From the NCBI RefSeq assembly GCF_003576645.1, contig NC_044925.1:2917869-2981868 (forward strand): a stretch of DNA of 64,000 bases. Reading direction: 5' to 3'. This stretch comes from Ipomoea triloba (lineage: Eukaryota > Streptophyta > Magnoliopsida > Solanales > Convolvulaceae). Every line of letters begins with the position of its first letter. The stretch's first letter is position 1. Shown here in pieces: positions 23,583-35,545 of the stretch. Below the pieces are notes generated by a model, which ran no database searches, was not told where the DNA came from, and saw only the letters and a list, made by a program, of their open reading frames with translations. Both the position numbers and the translations under genes were made by a program.

Positions 23583-24109
23583 TGCTATCTTGGAGAGTTA
23601 GTTTTAGTTGTTAAGATAATGCATCCTAACTCCTAAGTCTCATTTGATGTGTTTAATTCAATTAATGAGGTTTGAATAAAAGTATTTATAATTTAATTTA
23701 TTTTTAAATATTATTGACTCTATCTCATTTTACTAAGCCAGTTTTGTTTACTATTTATTAGTCAAATTAACTCTTTTTGCTTGTTTATTTTTTTTTAATA
23801 TCTTTTTATTATTTTAAATGTTAGTTTTTTTGTGCGTTTAAATTTAGGGTCCGTTTGGAAACCTGAAAATATTTCTCAAAAAATGACTCATTATAAAAAA
23901 AATATTTTATTTTTTTGGCGTTTGCTTAAATATCAAATAACTATATCATATCTTTTTCTGTTTAACTGGAAGTTAAGAAATTGTATTTTTTTCCTTTTTT
24001 TTTTTTTGGTTTATTTTCCTAAAAATTGACATATTATTTGTTATAATAATAATAATAATAAAATAATAATAATAATAAGTGGTGATAGTGGTGGTGGTGT
24101 GGTAATAGT

Positions 24110-24555
24110 AGTGTTGCAAAAATCCCGCCTAGACTATGATTAATCAGAGCCTAGGCACTAGATGCAGGCCGGCCGCCTAGCATATCACCATAACCGATGG
24201 TCTAGACAGTTGGCCAGCTAGTTGACTGACTAGGCCGCCTAAGCACAACCTAGGCACCGACTAGGTCGCCTAGTCAGCCGATCAGCTATTGTTCTCTTGT
24301 TTTTTAAATGGGTTGTTTCACTCGTTTTGAGCGAAATAATCTTAAATTGTTCAAGCTCATATTTTTTAGGTTAATATTTAATATTTTAGTATTAACTATT
24401 AAAGTATTAATAGTTTATAATTATCAAGTCTTAAAAATTAAAAAGTTTTAAACAAATAAAAATACACAGGCGCCTAGGCGCCAATTTATTGTTTGATAGT
24501 TTTAAACAAATAAAAAGTACACAAGCGCCTAGGCGCCAATTTATTGTTTGATATA
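24110..24555. repeat. CCTAGG-rich repeat with duplicated GGCGCCTAGGCGCC palindromes
   Basis: The left part is dense in GCCTAG/CTAGGC words. At about 24434-24490 and 24496-24553 a unit of TTTTAAACAAATAAAAA-TACACA-GCGCCTAGGCGCCAATTTAT-TGTTTGAT is repeated directly. The palindromic core can form a perfect hairpin. Probably part of a decayed transposon (class unknown). Confidence 0.55.
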
Positions 24556-24720
24556 TAGTTAGATGGAATATTTGTCCTTTTTTTATTTTTAAGAATACAA
24601 TAAAATAAAATAAAAAAGAAGAGACGCCATTGGTGTGTTAATTTGTTGGATAGTATTTAAGAAAACACTCTTTCTAACAATTTTTATATATGCACCAAAA
24701 TATAGAAGTTGCAAGACATG

Positions 24721-25373
24721 GGCTGTGTTTGGCAAAGCTTATTTAGGAGCTTATAGCTTATTTTAAGCTACTAATAAGCTATAAGCTTTGTTTGGTAATG
24801 TTCTCAAAATAAGCTAGTAGCTTAAAATAAGAGCTTATTTTGAAACGCTACTTCAGGTAGCTTTTCAAAAATAAGCTAGTAGCTTCTGAACTTTTTTCCA
24901 TATTTATCCTTATTATTTTATATAAATGACATCATTTATCCCTCCCAATTAAAATTCTTTTGGCCTTTTTTCTTCAATATGTTTCATTGTAATTTTAATT
25001 TGATATTTGTGTTTGAACATTAATTTTTGTATAAACTAATTTTATGAATTATAAACATCTTATTTTACTATATATATTTTCAAATATATGTTCTTACTTT
25101 ATATTTTATGAAATTATATTGATTTCATTATTTTATATTTTAATATGTAAACAAACCTATTTAAATTTAAAACTATTTAACTTTTATGAAGATGTCCTTT
25201 TTAGTCTTTTTACCTTTATCAACTTATCAAAAAGTTAATTTTACCAAACACTTTTAAGCATAACAACTAGCTTAACAGCTCTTCAGATTTCAGCTTTGAG
25301 CTTATAGCTTTTCAGTTTTCAGCTACTTTTCAGCTTTCAGCTACCGTTTCAGCTAGGTTTGCCAAACATAGCC
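24721..25373. mobile_element. TIR element with GGCTRTGTTTGGC termini
   Basis: Left end GGCTGTGTTTGGCAAAGCTT and right end GCCAAACATAGCC are inverted repeats. Subterminal AGCTTATAGCTT/AAGCTATAAGCTT words form further inverted pairs on each side of an AT-rich core. The flanks share only ATG, so the superfamily is unresolved. The short open frame in the core has no similarity. Confidence 0.6.
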
Positions 25374-26590
25374 ATGAAATTCTGTTTACAAATACATGAA
25401 TTATCTTACTATATATTTGCATAGCAATTCCAATGACAGGCAATTGTGTTGACTTTGAGCAGAATTTGTGCACAAATACAATTTTTTAGTCAACTAATTA
25501 GGTAAATAAAAACACACAGCACATGAAATTCCAGTCACGTTTTTTCTAACTGAGAAATTAAAACACAAAATAAATTACCAATATCTTATAATAATTACAC
25601 AATCTTGGTCTAGTTACATATAATCTTCCTAGTATGATTAAATTCACTTCTCATGTGTAGTTTACATGTTATTACAAATAAACAGGGTTTACTTTCTGTA
25701 CCATTGAGTAGTAGTTGCAAGTTTTTCTTTTCATAAAAAAAATTAACCTTGAATTCTTAAAAAAAAAAAAAAAAAAAAAACCTCGAAAAAAAACATAACA
25801 TTAATACCTGAATGGCTACGAATTCAAATTAAACCTTAATTCTTGCTAGCATCGTATTAATCAAGTCCTTCACATTGGGGGCGGGTCTATAAATAAATAT
25901 ATACCTGCCGACTATATATGCATCCAGCAATACACTTATATTAATTCATTTAATTGTCAGTAATTCAGTATGTATAAGTTTGCATTGTCATCTTATGTGA
26001 CAGACAAAATAGAATATTGGTTCATGTATAAAAACAGGAATATATATATAAACAACCCAGTTTTTCACATTGTTTTATAACAAATTAAGCTTTCACACTA
26101 AATATTTTATTTATTTATTTATGGTCATAGCTATCTAGTAGAGCAGAGTGGCTCATGGTCAACCAATACAACTCACCAATTGTTGACGATGCATGAGAAG
26201 ATTTCTACTACGTGGCATTCGATTACATTGAGGAAAATGTTTGATTGAAACACTTGAATTCATTTTGAATTTTTTGACCATTGTGTCATTTTTTTACTTT
26301 TAGATTTGCATTATTAATTTGATTTACATGTGATCTCTCAATTTTTTTAATTAATCAAATTCGATAATTATAATATTTTGAATACTGACCCCCATATAAA
26401 AAAATGAATTAAATTTAGTTAAGTGGTAAAATTGAAGAATCAGAAGTGATTTAAAAAAAAAAAACAAAAAGTGGTTAAATTAATAATGAATAAGTAAAAG
26501 TAAAAATATCATTATAGTTAAACTGCTGGAATTAATCCGAAGGTGCAAATTAATTAGCCTAAATAATAGATTAAGGATTAATAGCAATAA
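25374..26590. other. AT-rich intergenic DNA, nothing recognised
   Basis: Homopolymer A tract at 25761-25780; otherwise featureless. Confidence 0.5.
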
Positions 26591-26594
26591 TTAT

Positions 26595-26835
26595 TGCCCA
26601 CAACTGTGTGGATTACTGTCCAAAAACGACGTCGTTCCGCATAATTGTTTTCACGTGACCCATTGCAATATACATTATTTTAAAGCATAATGTAAATTAT
26701 TCTAACTTATAAAGTACATTATCTTACCCCTGAAGTTTCATTATTCTAACACATAATGTACATTATTCTAACTACTAAAATTTAATATCATCGCTTTCGA
26801 CCATGGTTCACACAATTGTGTAGACATAATTTGCC
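26595..26835. mobile_element. Small inverted-repeat element with ACGACGTCGTTCCGC and GTACATTATT interior
   Basis: ATTGCCCACAACTGTGTGGA at the left mirrors GTTCACACAATTGTGTAGAC..ATAATTTGCC at the right. The palindrome ACGACGT and CGTTCCGCA follow the left end. The interior repeats ATAATGTA(C)ATTATTCTAAC. The same interior words fill 35-620, and the terminal words recur at 20030-20490. Non-coding. Confidence 0.55.
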
Positions 26836-27363
26836 GGATTAATAGAACCAGGGCCATTTTGGGCCTGTAATAATCCCCAACAGCACATGACCTCAATTTT
26901 AGAGGATCCAATATCTATTTTTGACCTAGTTGCTTAAGAAAAAAATGCAATTAAGCCCACATTCCTTCACGCCTCTTTCTATCTTGCCTAAAACTCATCA
27001 ATTTTTTTTCACAAATCACGCACCACCATTGAAGATGGCAAGATTCTTCCTTCTTCCATTAATTTTACAACTTTCTCCCAAATTTCTTTGATTACCAAAG
27101 TTGCAATTCAATTTTCACTTCTTTCTCCTAATTAATTGAGCATGATTATGGCAAAATCGTTCAAAATCTTTGACATAATTCAATTTTCATCTCAATCAAA
27201 TCTTCAGTTTTTATGTATCAAACGGCTAAATTATGTTCGCATTTATTAATAAGAACGGAGCCACAAAAATTCAAAACACGACCCTGAATAGAATAGGAAA
27301 GTAGAGACAATGTTTGGTGAAGAAACCAAGAATCTCGTACTGTATTACTCACTATTACAAGTG

Positions 27364-27993
27364 TGTTAGAATAGGACAAAACATGTTCCAAACTAGACAA
27401 TGAATCAATTATTTATATTAGCCTTTCTAACAACTCTCACGCTAATAAAGCCTCCTAGCAATACTGAGTCTTCGCTCAACCGTCACACCAATCAACCTAG
27501 AAGTTTAACAACAAAGTCCCATGTTGACCCCATGATTGGGCATCCCCGTGACTTCTGCTTCTTCCTATGTCATGGCTGACATCGGGATGGACAATTGACG
27601 CGACCTCCACTTCATTGGGTAACTTTTGGTTGACCCAAGATCTTTTTCGTACATCTTTTGAGCTCATACTTAGCCTACCCCAAGGTTGGCTTTTGAGTAA
27701 TCATGGCTTTACGGAAAAGTATAAGACATGACCTTATATCGTATTGATTCACTAGAGAATAGTACTTATGTAAGTTACCATAGAGGTATAAGTTATATTG
27801 TCTATTGTTTAATAATGGTCCTAACATTTTGTACTTTAAACATTGCTCATAGTAAATTAGGCTTTTCACCTAAACAGTGAATTGCCCTGTAGATTGGAAG
27901 AATTCCAAACCGTGTTAGTAATCTTCGTTGTGTTATAACTAGAGTTTCAACATTACTATGTCTCCCAACGAAAACACACATCCTAAAATTTCA
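27364..27993 (+). mobile_element. Probable Ty1-copia 5' LTR
   Basis: Inferred from position: it lies directly upstream of a primer-binding site and starts TGTTAGAATA, a common copia LTR start, and ends ..TTTCA. No second LTR was found in the window to confirm the boundaries, so both ends are tentative. Confidence 0.4.
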
Positions 27994-27995
27994 AT

Positions 27996-28007
27996 TGGTA
28001 TTAGAGC
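27996..28007 (+). other. Retrotransposon primer-binding site
   Basis: TGGTATTAGAGC differs by one base from the TGGTATCAGAGC initiator-tRNA-Met complementary site typical of plant Ty1-copia elements. It lies just before a copia gag remnant. Confidence 0.75.
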
Positions 28008-28051
28008 AAGGTTGCTTAAGTTACTAGCATGATCACCTAGCAAAAGACGTC

Positions 28052-28615
28052 ATGGATTTCCAACGAGATAGACTATCAAATAGTAAATCACTTGCTCTAA
28101 ATAGAGCCAACTACTCCTATTGGAAGGTAATTATGAGAATATACATTCAATCTCAAAGAGAAAGGGTGTGGAGAGCAGTAGAAGAAGGTTGGAATCCACC
28201 CTTCGTACCATTGACAGAGGAAACATTAAAGAAAATAAGCTTTGGACAAAAGAAGAAATCAAAGAAATCGAATCCACTTCCAAATCCATGAGTGCCTATT
28301 TGGAGTAGTAGATGATAAAATATTCAAGTTCATCTCCATCACCGACATAGCAAAGGATGCATGAAAAATCTTTGTGATCACCACGAAGGAAACACCTTGG
28401 TAAAAATGGTAAAATTCTAAACAGTTCAAACTCAATTCGAAAACCTAAAAAAGGGAGAAGAAGAAAGCATCACTTAATTCAACACAAGGATACTAGACAT
28501 TGCAGGGGTGCCTACAATCTTGAAAACCCAATCCCCAAGTCAAAATTAGCAAAAAAAATAAAAATAAAAATTCTTTCGTTCATTACTAGAAAGATTCATG
28601 ATGAAAGTCACTAAT
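28052..28615 (+). pseudogene. Ty1-copia gag remnant
   Basis: The first frame gives ALNRANYSYWKVIMRIYIQS and AVEEGWNPP, the hallmark N-terminus of copia gag polyproteins. A shifted frame then continues as gag (KIFKFISITDIAKDAWK-like with an internal stop, EEEESITEFNTRILDI-like, ERFMMKVT-like). At least one frameshift and several stops make it non-functional. It breaks off near 28615, where unrelated TAGGAGTGGGCAATTCG sequence resembling an hAT end follows; no pol region is present. Confidence 0.8.
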
Positions 28616-28671
28616 AGGAGTGGGCAATTCGATTCGGTTTTCCCGAATCAAACTGAACTAAACTAGTTCAT

Positions 28672-29172
28672 GGGCTGCCTACTCCACTAGGCCAACTTAG
28701 CACGAAATAAGAATTGTGCGTATGTAGATTGCCTACTCCACTAGGCCAGCTTAGTACGAAATAGAATTACGCGTAAGTGGGCTGCCTACTCCATTAGGCT
28801 AGCTTAATACGAAATAGAAACTGCGCATAAGTGGGCGCCCTACCCCGCTAGGCCAGCTTGGTACGAAATAGAAACTATACGTACGTGGGTTGCCTACTCC
28901 TCTAGGCCAACTTACTACATAATAGAACTGCGCGTACGTGGGCTACCTATCTCGCTAGCCGCTAGACCAGCTTGGTACGAAATAAAAACTGCGCGTATAT
29001 TGACTGCCTACTCCGCTAGGCTAGCTTAGTACGAAATAGAACTGCGCATACGTGGGTTGCCTACCCCACTAGGCCAGCTTGGTACGAAATAGAAACTGCG
29101 CGTACATGGGCTACCTACTCCGCTAGGCCAGCTTAGTACGAAATAGAGCTACGCGTACGTGGGCTGCCTACC
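28672..29172. repeat. Tandem array, about nine copies of a 52-62 bp unit
   Basis: Unit is GTGGGCTGCCTACTCCGCTA-GGCCAGCTTAGTACGAAATA-GAA-CTGCGCGTAC, with moderate divergence and small length changes between copies. GC content is higher than the surroundings, and the unit contains GTAC and GCGCGTAC palindromes. No coding interpretation. Confidence 0.85.
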
Positions 29173-29184
29173 ATGCTTGCGAGC

Positions 29185-29570
29185 CCATTTGGGTGTTATT
29201 TTTTACTATAACATTTATTGTCTTGATTGCATGACTTCCAACTCGTGTTCATTTTTTTCTCTTTTTCTTTTTTGATAGTTTGCTTAGCCTGCAAGCCCAA
29301 CCAAAAATATGTTAATGTTTTTCTAATGTTTAAATATTTTTCTTACCTCCTTGTGTTGTTTGCAAGCCCACCAAGGTGCTGTTATTTGGTCCGGGGCTAG
29401 GTTGTTTGCAAGCCCACCAAGGTGCTGTTACTCGGTCTGGGGCAACTACCTAGGGGCCTGTACCCTGGATCGTACCTAACCATTAGGAGCTTGTAGGCTA
29501 GGTTATTTGCAAGCCCACCAAGGTGTTGTTATTCGGTCCGGGGCAACTAACTAGCCTGCGGGCCCCTAAT
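29185..29570. repeat. GCAAGCCCACCAAGGTG repeats
   Basis: The block TTTGCAAGCCCACCAAGGTG-CTGTTATTCGGTCCGGGGC occurs three times (about 29360, 29405 and 29500), with diverged relatives at 29185 and 29295. GGGGCCTG..CCTAACCATTAGG and its inverse CGGGCCCCTAATGGTTGGGT lie in the same stretch. It borders the previous array and is probably part of the same large degenerate element. Confidence 0.7.
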
Positions 29571-30520
29571 GGTTGGGTATGATCGACACCGTCATTGATG
29601 ACGCCCTTGTGAATGGATTTAAGCTCCCCTCTTTGACAGTTTCACTCATTTTGATCTGTTCTTGAGTTTTAGTCTCCTTACTTGGATCCTTATTCCTTCT
29701 CTTGGTAGCGCTTTCCTGCTAGCTTGAGGAATCCTAAACCAGGCTGGGGGAGGATTCACTTGGGTGTTTAAATCGATTGCCGGTGGTTGGATAAGGTCGG
29801 GATGTCTTCCCCTTTGCTGTTGAGTAGACCATCTGCTAATGATCTTGGCTACCTCATGGGCTAACGGTTGGAAGTTAAGTCCGAACCTTAGGGGACCCTG
29901 GTTTGTCCCGCTGATAGTAGCGTCCTCTCCTCCGACTATAATGCATGTTGGACCTCTCATGTCTTCCAGGCGAGGAACTGGCCCTCACGAACTAGGCCAA
30001 CCACCGCTTTGTTGCGCTAGTTAAGGCTTTCCTGCAGTTCGGAGAACGTTCGCTTTGTAACTCGGCCATTTTGGCGTATCTCGATCAGGTTTGGGTGCGT
30101 AAAGAGAAGGATAGAACGGGTAGAAACTAGGAATGTGTTCTTTTTGTAGTGTTTTCAAAGACAACGCCAATGATTATTTTGTCGGAATCGGGTCTATCAT
30201 AAATCGGTATGGAAGTATAGAACTTGGGGTATGAAAATAGTAGTATTATTGCTCGGGGCACTAGGCCCAAAAGAGTACGTACAAAGCTTGAGATATTGGA
30301 AAATGGCAGTCCTAATAATAAATAAATGATACAAGTTGTAGCCCAATGGTGGACTAAAAATAATAAGGGTGCCTTATATATAGTTGAAGACTGTTCGGAT
30401 CGTTGACAAATGTACGTCACCAACTTAACTTCAATATTTGCCATACACGTGCCCCTCCCCTCCCCCTACTTGGATGTCAACGATCTTCACACGGATAAAT
30501 AGAGCATTCTACCTTTTTAT
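29571..30520. other. Moderate-GC intergenic DNA, possible TE remnant
   Basis: A 104-residue open frame on the minus strand (29646-29960) and a 105-residue one (30127-30444) have no similarity I recognise. Base composition differs from the AT-rich flanks and resembles the adjoining repeat arrays, suggesting the body of a decayed retroelement. Confidence 0.35.
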
Positions 30521-30527
30521 AAATGAT

Positions 30528-30615
30528 ACCTTGAGTGGCTTAGTTGGTTGGTACTTGTGTTGTTATGTTAGAAGTCATGGGTTGATACCCCTTAGTAACA
30601 CTGTATTCCTTTAAT
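30528..30615 (+). mobile_element. tRNA-derived SINE-like head
   Basis: TGAGTGGCTTAGTTGGTTGG (box-A-like) is followed about 30 bp later by GTCATGGGTTGATACCCC (box-B-like), the spacing of a pol III internal promoter. No poly(A) tail or target duplication was found. Confidence 0.45.
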
Positions 30616-30619
30616 ATTT

Positions 30620-32519
30620 TGCTCTATGCTTCTTCATTTAATATTTTGCTCCATGCTCTCTTCTTCATGCCATTGAGCAAAGACAAATACTTTGGCCCAT
30701 GAATGCGTATTTAACGTCATTTAAACATATTTGTAAACCGATAACCAAAATTGGTCAAGCCATAATAATATAGGACCAACAAAGGATATTCTTAAAAACA
30801 AGAATTAAAAGTGGAATGATACCTATAAGTCTTGGACTAAAAATGAAAATAACACTTATTATAATTTTTTTTCTTTTCTTTTTTTAATAGTTTTGTAAAA
30901 TTTAAAATTTTTCGAAAATTCTTTACATTATTATTAAAAAAATATATAAATTCTTTTTTCTTTACATTTTTCAAATGTGAAAATTAAAAAATTGACAACT
31001 TTAACGAATTATGAAATATAATTTAAACTAAAAAGTTTTACATTATTTTTATTGATGAATATTTTAATATTAAGAATAAATTTTTGTGTATCACCGTGGT
31101 AATACGTAATAATAAATTGTGAATACAAAAAAAGTATAATATATTCTAAAATGCAGTAAGATCATAATGCATTTTAAAATGAAAGAAAATTGAAATGTTA
31201 AAGAGTCAAAATCTGTGGATCCAAGAGAAAGTGTATACTTTGTATTAATTGAATTTTATTGTGTGTATTTATATACGGAGTATATAACAAGTTTTAAAAA
31301 TAAAAAGAGAAGTCAAAGTGGTTGACCGGCATGATAATTAAGTGCCGTGAGATGAACGGTTTGCCCAATCCAACCCAACTGTGCCGCCAACGCGTCTTTT
31401 CCACAACTTTCCGCCAAGTGTATCCGACTATCCAATATACACCCTCATATTTATGGTGTACACTTATATACCATAAAAATAAAGATTAAAAAAAAGCATA
31501 AAAGATACGTATAAATATGTAAATAAGATTGAGTATATTTATGATCTAGACTTATTTTTATAGAGCAAATATAAAAAAATATATATATAAACAAGAAAAT
31601 GTGTAGGTCATGTGTTCAAAAAAGTCATTTATTTATTCCAATTATTAAGTATTTGATTCTAAGATGATAGGGCAAGTGAACAAGCAATATATGTAATATA
31701 ATCTTTGTGTATTTTAGTTTACAAACTATACAATATTTTTTTGTGCAACAGGCATGATGAAGAGAGTGTTGACAATAATTGAACTCGTTACCATTCAGAA
31801 ACTATAATCATACTTTATCCACTTAGCCACATCTTCCAATGCATTAATGCTTATTTCAAACATTATTAAAGATTAATTTTATTCTTCTTAATTGATATCT
31901 ATTTGTAAAAATAAATAAATAACTTGTTGCTTGCACATTTATCTTCATATTTTCAAAGATATCTCTCATTTTTTCCTACACTTCAAATAAAAAATAATTC
32001 TTATTTTATTTGTTAAACATAATACCGAGTATATTTAATTTTTTTTTAATGATGAACTATATATCTTGAGGAGAAGTTTATTAATTGTTCTTTATTCTTT
32101 TTAAAGTTTTATTTCTTCAACCCAAAAACATTAGAGAAAAAACCTCCATAATATTGTTGAAATAGTAGTGGCTGGTTTCTTTTGTCACCCCAAAAAATAT
32201 AATCAGTATAATATTTTTGTAGTTTTGTTTTAAAAATAAAATAATTAAAAAAAATACTCTCTTTATTTTATTTATTGCAATATAAATACGGAGTAAAATT
32301 TATTACAGTAGGTTTCAATTTAGTCAATACATATATAGAGATGGGAATAAGGTTTCTTATAAAATTTCAATAATATTTTCAAATATTTCTATTAAATTCA
32401 TTTATATTCCTAATTATACAGATCTACAAACATTGTTACTTTATGTTAGATATTCATCCTCGTACAATATGTTGTCTATATAATTATTTAAATTAATATT
32501 AACACATTATTATATCAAA

Positions 32520-32520
<1 letters not shown>
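30620..32520. other. AT-rich intergenic DNA, nothing recognised
   Basis: No coding or RNA features. It ends in a (TA)n microsatellite at 32522-32567. Confidence 0.5.
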
Positions 32521-32567
<47 letters not shown>

Positions 32568-32570
<3 letters not shown>

Positions 32571-33016
32571 AAAACTTGTGTGAGACCGTCTCACCATGAG
32601 ACGGGTCGGGTCAAGATGCAAATGTAACACTTACATGCACAGATGTCATACTTATATGCTCAAATGTAATACTAATCAGGAATAAAAAATTTTTTTACTT
32701 ATAAGGGTAAATGTAATACTTTTAAGAGAAAATACAATACTTTTACATTTCAATTTAAAAGTATTACATTTTTACACAAAAGTATTATATTTGCCCTTAT
32801 AAGTGAGGGGCACTTGTCAACATTACTTATTATGAAAAATGTATTACTTTTTCTCTAATAAGTAACAAAAATTGTATTATATTCTTGATTAGTGTTATAT
32901 TTGAGCATATAAGTATGACATTTGCACATATAAGTGTGACATTTGTATGGTGCATTGACCCGACCCGACCCGTCTCACGAATAAGGATCCGTGAGACGGT
33001 CTCACACAAGTGTGAC

Positions 33017-33018
<2 letters not shown>
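32568..33018. mobile_element. Palindromic MITE with GTGAGACCGTCTCAC ends (full-length copy)
   Basis: The left arm (GCAAAAACTTGTGTGAGACC-GTCTCAC..GAGACGGGTCGGGTCA..CTTATATGCTCAAATGTAAT) returns inverted at the right (..ATTTGAGCATATAAG..GACCCGACCCG..GTGAGACGGTCTCACACAAG). Arms cover most of the element, so the transcript would be a long hairpin. Both sides are (TA)n microsatellites (32522-32567 and 33019-33062), which hides any TA duplication. Open frames on both strands here are consequences of the palindrome. Confidence 0.75.
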
Positions 33019-33064
<46 letters not shown>

Positions 33065-33877
33065 CTGTATTGATTAATATATTTCATTAATTACAAATAT
33101 ATCATCATAATTAAGTGTACACAATTGTGTGTATTAACACTCAAAACAAAAACTATTGTTCAAAAAGATCAAGAACTAAGAAGGCTTCTTGGCCTCTTCA
33201 GCTGACACGTGCCGGCATCATAGGACTTGAGGGCCTGATTAAGAGTTGACCCCGACCCAAGATTACCATAGAGAAGAGTTCTACCAATCTACCATACTGA
33301 ATTAAAGAATTTCAAAATTTACTCCCTCAATTAAGCTTCTTAATAATGTAATATGGATAACACATTTTCATTTCATAAATTTAAAAAAATGTCTACATTA
33401 CAAATTTGAAGGTAAAGAGTAAAAATTAAGAATAAATTAAGAAGTACATGCAATATTTTTTTCAAAGAGAACAACCTTCGTGTGGCCTACTTGTGTGTGA
33501 AAGTCAACGTTGAAGAAAACTTAATTGGATAAACCTAAAGGAAAATTTCTACGGTGTCATTAGAATTCAATGTTATGTACACTTGTACTATATATTATCG
33601 GTATTAAATGTCAACAGTTTGATCCTTAGTTTTGGGTATGGAACAACTTTAAATCTCCAAGCCAATTATCTCATCCAATAGAGGTGCCTATAATACAACG
33701 AGAGGATTAGTCACTGTGTTCGACAGTGAAAATCCTAGATTACGCTATGTATATATATATATATATATCAAAATATCTTCTCAATAAACCCTAATTTCCA
33801 TTTAAAAGAATTGTTACTTTTATGAAGGATTATTTTATAATTTGAAATTGACGGAGCATGAGAGAATATAAAAGTAG

Positions 33878-34110
33878 GCAAAAATTGTGTGAGACCGTCT
33901 CACCGTGAGACGGGTCGGATCAAGATACAAATGTGATATTTATATGCATAAATGTCATACTTATACGATCAAATGTAATACTAATCAGAAATAAAAATTT
34001 TGTTACTTATAAGGGTAAATGTAATACTTTTAAGGGAAATTAAAATATAACACTTTTACATATATTGGTTTAACATAAATCGAAATGTAACACTTTTACA
34101 TTTTAAAATA
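33878..34110 (+). mobile_element. Truncated second copy of the GTGAGACCGTCTCAC MITE
   Basis: Starts GCAAAAATTGTGTGAGACC exactly like the full-length copy at 32568, then follows its left half (CATACTTAT, CAAATGTAATACTAATCAG, TTACTTATAAGGGTAAATGT) and stops. This fixes the family's left boundary. The right half is missing. A short AAATGCGTTTGATAAA/TTTATCAAACGCATTT hairpin follows at 34120-34200. Confidence 0.7.
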
Positions 34111-34433
34111 CAATACATTTCGATAAATGCGTTTGATAAAATAAATAAAATAAAAAGTCTAGTCGCCTGACCAGACACTTTTTTTTTATCAAACGCATTT
34201 GAGAAATGCGTATGCTGTGCGTATTTGGAAAAAATAAAAGATAATTCGAGTTTGAGAAATGCGTTTCTGACGCTAAACGCATTACCCAAACTTGATTTTC
34301 CTATTTTTGTCAAAAAAAAATTTCCTATTTTTGTCTCTTACTTTATGGTTTGTCACATTTTAGTCAAAAACCCTAAAATTTAAGAAGTCTATTACACATT
34401 ATCACATTCTCACAATGCACATAAAAAAACTAA

Positions 34434-35536
34434 GGCAAAAGGGTCAAATAGAGACATGTATTAACACTGATTGTTCATCCAGCACCATGAACTAAAATAT
34501 GGTTCATATAAGTCATTATACTCCTAATTATTTTTCATCTAGCATTTTTAGCCCATTTCTAACAAGTAACCCATCTAATTTGTTGACATGGAAAAATAAA
34601 ATAATAAAAAATGATGACATGTTATTTATATGAATGCTTTGGATGATTTTACCCTATTTCATTAATGAAGAAAATGATTTCTTGCAATGAAATAGGGTAG
34701 AAAACAAAGTTGTTATATAATGTTTTAATTACAGTGTACTGCACGACTGACTCGACTGTGTATGTATAGTGAGATATTCAAAGTTGTTCAACAATGAAAT
34801 TCCATGAAAATCGATATATTAAAATTAAATATAATAACTTAAGATATTATATTGGGTAAATTTTATTATTTTTTAAAAAATCATTTAATTTTTATATATC
34901 AATTTTAATGGAATCTCATTGTCGAACGACATTGAATACCCCGCTATACATATACAGTACACTCCGCTGTACATACACAGTACACTGTAGTTGAAACTTT
35001 ATATAGCAACTTTGATTTCTGCCCTATTTCTTTCCAAGAAATCATCCAAAAATACAATGTCTTAAGTTATTCAATTCAATTATCCAAAAATATTAATTTA
35101 TTTTTAAAATAAAATAAAATTTACCCAATACAATATATCTTAAGTTATTATAAAAATAATTTAATTTTCATATATCGATTTCCATGAAATCTCATTGCCG
35201 AACGATAGTGAATATCTCGCTATATATACACTCATGTAGTTAAAACTTTATATAACAATTTTGATTTCTACCTTATTTCATTGCAAGAAATTATTTTTTG
35301 TCATTAATGAAATATGGTAGAAATCATCCAAAACATCCATATAAATAACATGTCATCATTTTTTCTAATTTTATTTTTCCATGTCATCAAATTAGATGGG
35401 TTACTTGTTAGAAATAGGCTAAAAATGCTAGATGAAAAATAATTAAGAGTATAATGACCTAGATGGACCATATTTTAGTTCATGGTGCTAAATGAACAAT
35501 CAATGATAGTACATGTGCCTATTTGACCCTTTTGCC
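34434..35536. mobile_element. Non-autonomous foldback MULE (Mutator-like), 9-bp TSD
   Basis: Ends are GGCAAAAGGGTCAAATAG and its inverse CTATTTGACCCTTTTGCC. Flanking 9-bp duplications AAAAACTAA lie at 34425-34433 and 35537-35545. The arms stay recognisably inverted for about 300 bp (GATTGTTCAT, CACCATGAACTAAAATATGG, AATTATTTTTCATCTAGCAT, TAACAAGTAACCCATCTAAT). The centre holds further copies of the inner-arm sequence (ACTTTATATA(G/A)CAA(C/T)TTTGATTTCT at 34996 and 35247). No transposase. Long TIRs and 9-bp TSD are Mutator-superfamily hallmarks. Confidence 0.88.
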
Positions 35537-35545
35537 AAAAACTAA

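Noticed and set aside
28672..29172. CRISPR-like regular repeats
   Set aside because: Units are contiguous and diverge gradually, with no unique spacers; the context is plant nuclear. It is a tandem minisatellite.
29646..29960. 104-residue minus-strand frame as a gene
   Set aside because: No recognised similarity; the surrounding composition and repeats suggest a transposable-element body.
32830..33087. Open frames on both strands with YIYIYI tails (also at 56762-57124 and 60410-60670)
   Set aside because: They read through (TA)n microsatellites and palindromic MITE sequence; no protein similarity.
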